64,000 nt of DNA from Chloracidobacterium sp. N (GTDB taxonomy: Bacteria; Acidobacteriota; Blastocatellia; Chloracidobacteriales; Chloracidobacteriaceae). A program made the translations under genes and the position numbers. The stretch covers positions 1,641,819 to 1,705,818 of the forward strand of contig NZ_CP072642.1 in assembly GCF_018304765.1 (NCBI RefSeq), given 5' to 3'. The notes below the pieces were generated by a model. The model ran no database searches. It was not told where the DNA came from and saw nothing but the letters and a program-made list of their open reading frames with translations. Shown here piece by piece: positions 37,399-43,328 of the stretch (position 1 is the first letter of the stretch; the number at the start of each line of letters is the position of its first letter).

Positions 37399-38061
37399 TT
37401 ACGCCGCCGGTTCGGCCAACGCGGCTTCAATGGCCTTTGTCAGCTCATCCGACATCGGATCAACGCTTGATGGGAACACCGCCCGCAGCTTGCCATCCCG
37501 TCCGATGAGATACTTCTGAAAGTTCCAGCGGACTTCGCCGGCCAGCTTTTCATTGCCCCCGCCAGAGGTGAGGTACTGGTAAAGCGGGTGCTTGTTCGGT
37601 CCCTTGACGGTGATTTTCGAGAACATATCGAACTGCACACCATAGTTTGAGGTGCAGAATTCCTTGATTTCCGCATCCGTGCCCGGCTCCTGGGCGCCAA
37701 AGTCGTTGGCTGGAAAGCCCAGCACCCGCAGCCCCCTGGCGCGGTACTTCTGGTTGAGGGCTTCGAGTCCCTTGTACTGCGGCGTGTACCCACAGCGGGA
37801 GGCGACATTGACGATGAGCAGGACGTTGCCCTTGTACGCACACAGGTTGATGTCCTTGCCATCAATGCTCTTCATCGTGAAGTCGAGCGCCGGTGGGCAG
37901 CCGGGCGTAGGATTGGGATTCGTGTCAGCAGGGCTGGTCACAGGTGAGGTACCTCCTTCGGGTTGGGACGTTGCGGATGACCGCGCCGGGTCGGCCGCGG
38001 CCATGCAGCCGGCACCGAGCAGTGCCGTCAGCACCAGTGAAAACAATACATTTCGGTTCAT
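37399..38061 (-). CDS. Glutathione peroxidase family protein, Cys-type, exported
   Basis: A 220-residue protein with an N-terminal lipoprotein-like signal (LLGAGC, Cys at 19). The GPx core follows a linker: VASRCGYT with a peroxidatic Cys where selenoprotein relatives have Sec, GFPANDFGAQEPG with the active-site Gln, and FQKYLIG after the active-site Trp. The Cys form usually uses thioredoxin rather than glutathione. The protein should reduce peroxides in the periplasm. The ATG at 38061 has GAGG nine bases upstream. The gene is convergent with the PDZ gene. Confidence 0.9.
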   Translation of the reverse strand: MNRNVLFSLVLTALLGAGCMAAADPARSSATSQPEGGTSPVTSPADTNPNPTPGCPPALDFTMKSIDGKDINLCAYKGNVLLIVNVASRCGYTPQYKGLEALNQKYRARGLRVLGFPANDFGAQEPGTDAEIKEFCTSNYGVQFDMFSKITVKGPNKHPLYQYLTSGGGNEKLAGEVRWNFQKYLIGRDGKLRAVFPSSVDPMSDELTKAIEAALAEPAA

Positions 38062-38241
38062 GACGAACTTCCTCAGCAACCGAATCCGGCATCGTCGGGG
38101 GGATTCGGCAGGTTTGACGCGAGCGGGTCAGGAGCAATGTGCTTCGTGGGCGCGAACCTGACCGTACGTTTGCCCCCACTTGGCTCACTGAAATGGCTTT
38201 CTGAAAAAGCCACCCGTTTTGGAAACACGCAACCTGTCCGT

Positions 38242-38267
38242 CCTATGTCTTGGGCCTATGCCTTGGG
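38242..38267. repeat. 13-bp tandem duplication (12/13 identical) at the zinc-ribbon gene stop codon
   Basis: Copies CCTATGTCTTGGG and CCTATGCCTTGGG. The gene-proximal copy contains the stop codon (38256-38258, minus strand). Confidence 0.88.
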
Positions 38268-38855
38268 CGAGGACTGATAGGGATCGTTGAGCAGTTGCGT
38301 CGTGTGCTCGGTCACACTGGGCGGCGCGGCAACGGTTGGCGGCGCCGGGAAGGCTCCCCGGTAAGGTGTCTCGCCGCCGGAAATGGCGGAAGGTGGCGCA
38401 GCGGCACTCCCCAGCGGACCTGGCGGAGGCGTCGGAACGATGACGACCTGCGGAAGCGGTTCCGGCTTGAACGCCATGCGTGCATACACGAGCAGGAGGA
38501 TGCCGGCAAAAAACATCAACCCGCCAAAGCCACTGAAAGACACAACGAAACGGGCCAACCAGTGGCTGATGTGCTCCAGTACCGAGGCGGAAATGCCGAG
38601 TGCCGCGGACAAAAGCGGGCCGCCGACCACAAGCCCCCACTCGGCCCGGCGCAACTTTGTTCGCCACAGGCGGTCTTTTGAATGCTGGAGGCTGGCCAAC
38701 TGCCCGGCCACCGCTGCTGCCATATCGCTGCCTGCACCAGATGGACCGGGACTCGCCTGCAAGGCACTGGTGACGAGGGTCAGGTTCAGGCCGCAGGCCT
38801 TACAGAAGTTTTGCTCCGGCAGTTGGGTCGGCGTACCACAGGTCGGACAGAACAT
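38256..38855 (-). CDS. Zinc-ribbon membrane protein, function unknown
   Basis: The 199-residue protein opens with a zinc ribbon (CPTCG at 3-7, CKACG at 18-22), followed by a Ser/Gly-rich linker and two membrane helices near 75-125 (GLVVGGPLLSAALGISASV, GFGGLMFFAGILLLVYA). The C-terminal 70 residues are Pro/Ala-rich. Proteins of this plan, a zinc ribbon joined to two helices, are frequent in Acidobacteriota and lack assigned roles. Upstream lies a short leader ORF followed by a hairpin that may control it. Confidence 0.75.
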   Translation of the reverse strand: MFCPTCGTPTQLPEQNFCKACGLNLTLVTSALQASPGPSGAGSDMAAAVAGQLASLQHSKDRLWRTKLRRAEWGLVVGGPLLSAALGISASVLEHISHWLARFVVSFSGFGGLMFFAGILLLVYARMAFKPEPLPQVVIVPTPPPGPLGSAAAPPSAISGGETPYRGAFPAPPTVAAPPSVTEHTTQLLNDPYQSSPKA

Positions 38856-38912
38856 AAGCGGATAAAGCCCCGAGAGGAGATAGTCAACAAAAGCACAATC
38901 CGTCGCGGTTGG

Positions 38913-39071
38913 CTACGTTGACGGGGCACCACGGGTTTCACCATTCGTTCGGGCTGCGGCAGCCGACGAGTGAAAACGCGGGATGAGACCAGCATCCCGT
39001 GTTTGGCATCCCGCGTCTTTCCTTTGGTCCAGGCAGACCTCATTGGGGCAAGATACCTGGGTGGAGTCCAT
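38913..39071 (-). CDS. 52-codon ORF ahead of the zinc-ribbon gene; leader peptide or transposase remnant
   Basis: The ATG at 39071 has a strong AGGGAGG site six bases upstream. The peptide starts MDSTQVSCPNEVC, similar to the N-terminal zinc finger of IS1-type transposases, but the rest (RKDAGCQTRDAG, then ETRGAPST) shows no further cysteines. It runs through a 42-bp repeat and hairpin. It could be a degraded transposase start or a translated leader. Neither can be settled from one copy. Confidence 0.3.
   Translation of the reverse strand: MDSTQVSCPNEVCLDQRKDAGCQTRDAGLIPRFHSSAAAARTNGETRGAPST
38942..38983. repeat. 42-bp direct repeat, copy 1
   Basis: Matches 40571-40612 with two mismatches (offset 1629). 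It contains a GGCTGC-G-GCAGCC hairpin and ends in AAAACGCGGGA, the first arm of a larger hairpin that differs in its loop between the copies. Confidence 0.9.
38976..39016 (-). promoter_or_regulatory. Alternative hairpins with T-run (possible attenuator) before the zinc-ribbon gene
   Basis: The arm 38976-38985 (ACGCGGGATG) can pair exactly with 39007-39016 or, with one wobble, with 38993-39002. On the minus strand a TTTT follows the 3' arm. The two structures exclude each other and overlap the short ORF at 38913-39071. Confidence 0.4.
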
Positions 39072-39241
39072 GGCATTCCTCCCTGGTTGTAAAATAGATT
39101 AAGGATATGCTACGGACACCGCCAATTTCTTCAACTTTCAGCCCCTGTCACGGTTTTGCGAACACCTGCCTAGTAACTCGTGGAATACTCTTTTTTGTGG
39201 TGTACGCGAATTTCCAAAGATAGTTTGTAAGGAGAGGAATT

Positions 39242-39445
39242 ATGCGCTTCAAAGTTGTACTTGAGGCAAGCGACGAAGGTGGGTACACAGTTTACGTCCC
39301 GTCTTTGCCTGATTGTATCAGCGAAGGAGAGACAGTAGAAGAAGCCTTGAGAAATATACAAGAGGCGATTGAACTGTGTCTTGAGCCAGTCGAAGATGAT
39401 CTGGTTATGGATGAGAACACGCTGGTGCACGAGATTGAATTGTGA
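39242..39445 (+). CDS. hicB: HicB-family antitoxin
   Basis: A 67-residue protein with the HicB-like fold: MRFKVVLEASDEGGYTVYVPSLPDC, then SEGETVEEALRNIQEAIELCLE and an acidic end. An ideal ribosome site (AAGGAGAGG) stands just before the ATG. HicB antitoxins neutralise HicA mRNA-cleaving toxins and often repress their own operon. This short version has no visible DNA-binding C-terminal domain. Its stop overlaps the GTG of the next gene, which is a frameshifted hicA. Reversed gene order (antitoxin first) is common among the short HicB types. Confidence 0.88.
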   Translation: MRFKVVLEASDEGGYTVYVPSLPDCISEGETVEEALRNIQEAIELCLEPVEDDLVMDENTLVHEIEL

Positions 39446-39656
39446 AAGTGCCCAGTCTGCCATATCAGCAAATTATTCGTGCCTTGCAAAGAAACGGGTG
39501 GGCCGTGGTACGTCAGCGCGGCAGTCACACTCGGTTACAGAAACACACAGGGATCGAAGTGCTCAAGATAACGGTAGTCCAGTCAAATGCTCTACATTGG
39601 TACATATTTTAAAGCAAGCACGACTGGAGGTTGATGATTTCCTGAAATTGTTATGA
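39442..39656 (+). pseudogene. hicA: Frameshifted HicA toxin gene
   Basis: The GTG at 39442 starts VPSLPYQQIIRALQRNGW, then VRQRGSHTRL with the catalytic-type His, and HTGIEVLKITV, a good HicA. About codon 46 the frame changes: the original frame ends at TAA (39600), while the plus-two frame continues the family C-terminus PVKCSTLVHILKQAR and DDFLKLL to TGA at 39656. A short deletion or base change near 39575 explains this. The normal linker between ITV and the KCSTL part is also missing a few residues. The toxin is probably inactive unless ribosomal frameshifting restores it. Confidence 0.78.
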
Positions 39657-39800
39657 GTAATACAAAAGAGAAAAAGCCCGCTCAACCGGCATCCAGCCGA
39701 CGTCACTCTGCTGCGCCTCGTGGTGCGGCTGAAGTGCTGGCCGTTGGTCGCACTTTTAGGTATGCTATGTGTACGGTAGCGAGATATGGAGCGAAGCTTT

Positions 39801-40130
39801 ATGAAGACCCTTCAAGAGATTGAACAACTCCTCACCAAGATCACACCTGCAGAAAAGGCGCAAGTATTGCAATGGATTGTGCGTGATTTGGGAGATGCCT
39901 TTCCTGGGGTCGAGAGTATACCGAACGTTTGTGGTAGTGAACCGTGCATTGTACGTACACGAATCCCTGTGTGGGTGTTGGTGCAAGCCAGACGACTGGG
40001 CGCGAGTGAGGCAGACCTATTGCGTAGTTATCCCAGCCTGCGGTCAGAAGATTTGGTCAATGCCTGGGCTTATTACCGCCTCCATCGAGAAGAAATTGAA
40101 CAACAGATCGCTGAGAATGAGGCGGCGTAA
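39801..40130 (+). CDS. DUF433-domain antitoxin-like protein
   Basis: The ATG at 39801 has GGAG nine bases upstream and gives 109 residues. The C-terminal part matches DUF433: CGSEPCIVRTRIPVWVLVQ, ASEADLLRSYPSLRSEDLVNAWAYY, a winged-helix DNA-binding module that serves as antitoxin partner to DUF5615/VapC-like toxins. The N-terminal 40 residues are helical. The next gene, a DUF5615 toxin, starts three bases after the stop, the usual pair arrangement. Confidence 0.85.
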   Translation: MKTLQEIEQLLTKITPAEKAQVLQWIVRDLGDAFPGVESIPNVCGSEPCIVRTRIPVWVLVQARRLGASEADLLRSYPSLRSEDLVNAWAYYRLHREEIEQQIAENEAA

Positions 40131-40133
40131 ACA

Positions 40134-40472
40134 ATGGCACGTTTATATGCCAATGAAAATTTTCCTCTTCCAGCCGTGGAGGCATTGCGACGGTTAGGAC
40201 ATGATGTGCTCACCAGCTATGAAAGTGGTCGGGCGGGGCAGGCAATCCCCGATGAAGAGGTGCTGGCGTTTGCTGTAGCGGAAGCGCGTATCCTGATAAC
40301 GCTCAATCGTAAGCATTTTGTTCGTTTGCATCAAAGGTATGTGGACCATACGGGTATCATTGTCTGTACCGTTGATCCAGATTTTAAGGCTTTGGCGCAG
40401 CGTGTTCATGCTGCGTTGATGACTCAACATCAAATGGCAGGACAACTGGTGCGCATTAATCGTCCCGGATAA
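40134..40472 (+). CDS. DUF5615 PIN-like toxin
   Basis: The 112-residue protein has the DUF5615 PIN-like pattern: LYANENFPLPAVEALRRLGHDV at the start, then SGRAGQAIPDEEVLAFA, ARILITLNRKHFVRLH and a HTGIIVCT segment. PIN enzymes use a few acidic residues to cut RNA. Here the usual LYADED is ANEN, so one first-position Asp has become Asn, while later acidic residues remain. It forms a pair with the upstream DUF433 gene. Activity cannot be judged from sequence alone. Confidence 0.82.
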   Translation: MARLYANENFPLPAVEALRRLGHDVLTSYESGRAGQAIPDEEVLAFAVAEARILITLNRKHFVRLHQRYVDHTGIIVCTVDPDFKALAQRVHAALMTQHQMAGQLVRINRPG

Positions 40473-40570
40473 CCAGCAGGATATGCACCCAACAGGCGCT
40501 TGCAACCGAGGGACCGCTCGGTTCCGGTAGCAGCATGCTGTTCCACCTTGTATCTTGTGGACAAGACAAC

Positions 40571-40612
40571 CAATCGTTCAGGCTGCGGCAGCCGACGAGT
40601 GAAAACGCGGGA
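40571..40612. repeat. 42-bp direct repeat, copy 2
   Basis: Second copy of the element at 38942-38983; the two enclose the hicBA and DUF433/DUF5615 genes. Its hairpin is perfect here (CGCGGGAGG and CCTCCCGCG). Confidence 0.9.
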
Positions 40613-40633
40613 GGTATTCAGCCTCCCGCGTTT
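40602..40633 (-). terminator. Intrinsic terminator of the signalling operon
   Basis: A perfect 12-bp stem AAACGCGGGAGG/CCTCCCGCGTTT with a seven-base loop lies 26 bases after the stop at 40659 and is followed on the minus strand by TTTT. Confidence 0.75.
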
Positions 40634-40658
40634 GGCACCAATGCCTGGGGTTGCCCGT

Positions 40659-41798
40659 TCAGACCTCCAGCTTGGCTTCGATCTGGGTCAGCTTGTGCCG
40701 GGCCAGCGCAAGGTTGCCGGTGTCTTTCTTGATGGCCACGTAGAGAAAAAGATTCGGCGCGCTTTTGAGCAGGCGGATGAGGTGATACTGGGTGTCGAGG
40801 GTGATGAGAATGTCCTCGATGGTTTCCTTGAGGTTGAGATTGGCCATGGCTTTCATTTTTGCCCGGATAACCTCGGTATTTCCCGCAGCGGCAATTTCGA
40901 GGTTGTAGGTCGGCGTGCCGCCAATCGTGCCAAGGCACATGCCGCTTTTCCAGTCGGCCAGTGCCGCACCGACGGTGCCTTCAATTTCCATAACAGCGAC
41001 CAGGGATTCTTTGATGTTGCCCATAGTGAAGTTCTCCTGTGAGATGTGACCGGCCCGGGGGCCGGTGGGTTGAAAGGGTTCGACCGGAGGGCCAGATGTT
41101 TGGCCTTCCGGCGAAAGAACCTGTTCCCGCACCTGCTCATCCAGCATCTGGTGTGCATTCAGCAGCAGGTGGTCGAGGGGGGTATGCACGTTTACCGGCT
41201 GCTTTTTGACAACGCCGGACATCTCGATTTCAGGCTGTGACCAACCGATGACCTCATAGACCGCCGCTTCACCTTCCCGGTGTTCGGTCCGGGCATTCAC
41301 CAGTTCGCCTTCCTGGAAAATGAGTGTCGCAAGCTGTTGCCCCTGGCGGATGTTGAGCGTGCAGGTTTTGCGTTCGATATTGAGCAGTTGCAGGAAACTT
41401 GACAGGTTGATGCCCCGCAAAAAACCCGCGCTGCGTTTGGCCAGCGTGTTCTCGACGAGGCTGGCCAGCGCATGCAGATCAATGGGCTTTTCGATGTAAC
41501 CAATGGCCCCGATTTCCCGGACGCGCTTCTCGATTTCGCTCGTTCCAAAGGCGGTCATCACAATCGCCGAAACCTGTGGCTGCTCCGACGCCACACAGGC
41601 CAGCAGGTGAAAGCCATCCATCACGGGCATCTTCAGGTCGGTCACAAGCAGGTCCACACCCCCCTGACGGATGATCTCCAGCGCCTCAGCCCCCTGGTTT
41701 GCCGTCAGTATCCTGACCCCATCCAGGAGATTGGCGATCCCTTCGGAAACACTGCTGAGGAACAGCTTTTCATCATCCACGATGAGCACGGTCGGCAT
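40659..41798 (-). CDS. Response regulator with DUF4388 and roadblock-like C-terminal domain
   Basis: The 379-residue protein has a receiver (about 1-120: VLIVDDEKLF, phospho-Asp in LLVTDLKMP, Lys in YIEKPID), a DUF4388/PATAN-like middle (about 125-245: INLSSFLQLLNIERKTCTL) and a C-terminal part of about 120 residues resembling roadblock/LC7 proteins. An in-frame internal ATG at 41024 with AGGAG at proper spacing could yield the last part alone. Such proteins act in gliding and chemosensory pathways. It is the last gene of the three-gene signalling operon and is followed by a terminator. Confidence 0.82.
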   Translation of the reverse strand: MPTVLIVDDEKLFLSSVSEGIANLLDGVRILTANQGAEALEIIRQGGVDLLVTDLKMPVMDGFHLLACVASEQPQVSAIVMTAFGTSEIEKRVREIGAIGYIEKPIDLHALASLVENTLAKRSAGFLRGINLSSFLQLLNIERKTCTLNIRQGQQLATLIFQEGELVNARTEHREGEAAVYEVIGWSQPEIEMSGVVKKQPVNVHTPLDHLLLNAHQMLDEQVREQVLSPEGQTSGPPVEPFQPTGPRAGHISQENFTMGNIKESLVAVMEIEGTVGAALADWKSGMCLGTIGGTPTYNLEIAAAGNTEVIRAKMKAMANLNLKETIEDILITLDTQYHLIRLLKSAPNLFLYVAIKKDTGNLALARHKLTQIEAKLEV

Positions 41799-41943
41799 TG
41801 GCTTTACCTGCACCACAGAACGGTCTGCCCACTTGCAGCGCAAGCTCTGTGCCAGCACCGGAAAAATCCGTAAACCACTGGAAATCAAAGATGTATTGGG
41901 AAAACACCGGCTGACTTCGTGGCGCAGATGCCAGCCTGACGTG

Positions 41944-43323
41944 TCATTTTGAAAGGGGGGCTTCCAAATTGGCAGGGGATGCGGCAGCCGTGGGGCGCAC
42001 CCCATATTCGGTCAACTTGCGCCGGAGCGTGGACAGGGAGATGTCCAGTGCTTGGGCCGTCGCCGTCAGGTTGCGGCCGCAGCGTTCAAACACGGCGAGG
42101 ATGTGCTGCCGTTCGACATCAGCCAGACGCCGGAGGGGTTCCGCCGGGTGCGGCTGGGACGCCGCCGCCGGGTTGAAAATCAACCGGCACGGGAAAATGT
42201 ACTGCCCGTCGTGGAGGATCAGGCTGCGTTCAATGAGGTTGCGCAGCTCGCGGACGTTTCCGGGAAACGTATATTCAGCCAGGCGCGCAATTTCGTCCTC
42301 CGGGATGTCCACGGCCCGTCCCGGCGCCAAGGTGGCGATGAAGTGCCGGCACAGGGCCGGCAAGTCGTCGAGCCGTTCCCGCAGCGGCGGCAGGTGGATG
42401 TGGATGACATTCAGCCGGTAGTAGAGATCACGCCGGAACGTGCCCGCCGCAATGGCCTTTTCCGGGTCAACGTTGGTGGCGGCCAGAACGCGGACGGACA
42501 CCGTGCGCTGCACTTCACTGCCCAACCGGCGCAGGGACTGGTCTTCGAGCACCCCAAGCAGTTTGGATTGCAGCGCCAGCGGCATTTCGGTGATTTCGTC
42601 GAGAAACAGCGTCCCGCCATCGGCCAGCTCAAACAGTCCCTTGCGGGTGGCTGTGGCCCCAGTAAAGGCCCCCTTTTCGACGCCAAACAGCTCGGCTTCA
42701 ATGAGCGATTCCGGCAGGGCCGCGCAGTTGACGCTGATGAACGGTTTTTCGGCCAGACGCGAGGCGTAGTGAATCGCCTTGGCGACGAGGCTTTTTCCCG
42801 TCCCCGTTTCACCGGTGATGAGCACCCGCACCTCGGTGGCCGCCGCCCGTTCGATGAGGCGGTGGATGTCAGCAAAGCGCGCCCCGGCGCCAACCAGCAG
42901 CGCCGTCCGGCTCTCCTGATGCGCCTGAAAACGGTGAACTTCCTCGACCTTTTCCAGCGCCGTCGTATGCAGCAGCCGCTCGACGGTCAGGATGACTTCC
43001 TCCACCTCGACCGGCTTGGAAAGATAATCGTGAATGCCGGACTTGAGCGCCTGGACGGCATTTTCATAACTCGGAAACGCCGTCAGCAGCAGGATTTTCA
43101 CGGCGTCATTTGACCGCAGAAGTTCCGGGACCAGCGCCAGTCCGCCGCCATCCGGCAGCTTGTTGTCGAGCAGTACGATGTCAAAGGGCATCCGGTGCAA
43201 CAGTTGCCGCGCCGCCGCCAGGCTCGACGCCAGGGAAACCAAAAAACCCCGTCCGCTGAACACCTCGGCCAGGGTTTCCCGAAACAAAGGCTCGTCATCA
43301 AGGATGAGCATCCGCCTGGACAT
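41944..43323 (-). CDS. NtrC-type sigma-54-dependent response regulator
   Basis: The 459-residue regulator has a receiver with Asp53 (LLDNKLPD) and Lys103 (LSKPVE), a sigma-54 interaction AAA+ domain with Walker A GETGTGKS at 171-178, the sigma-54 loop GAFTGA at 218-223, GGTLFLDEI, and a Fis-type helix-turn-helix near 415-440 (LTATAQALDISLSTLRRKL). It should activate sigma-54 promoters on phosphorylation. It starts 6 bases after the kinase stop, so the two form a cognate pair. No sigma-54 promoter is seen in the neighbouring gaps. Confidence 0.95.
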   Translation of the reverse strand: MSRRMLILDDEPLFRETLAEVFSGRGFLVSLASSLAAARQLLHRMPFDIVLLDNKLPDGGGLALVPELLRSNDAVKILLLTAFPSYENAVQALKSGIHDYLSKPVEVEEVILTVERLLHTTALEKVEEVHRFQAHQESRTALLVGAGARFADIHRLIERAAATEVRVLITGETGTGKSLVAKAIHYASRLAEKPFISVNCAALPESLIEAELFGVEKGAFTGATATRKGLFELADGGTLFLDEITEMPLALQSKLLGVLEDQSLRRLGSEVQRTVSVRVLAATNVDPEKAIAAGTFRRDLYYRLNVIHIHLPPLRERLDDLPALCRHFIATLAPGRAVDIPEDEIARLAEYTFPGNVRELRNLIERSLILHDGQYIFPCRLIFNPAAASQPHPAEPLRRLADVERQHILAVFERCGRNLTATAQALDISLSTLRRKLTEYGVRPTAAASPANLEAPLSK

Positions 43324-43328
43324 CCGGC

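Noticed and set aside
39653-39823. 56-codon ORF starting at the hicA stop (ATGA overlap)
   Set aside because: No ribosome site, no family match, and it runs into the DUF433 start. It is probably spacer.
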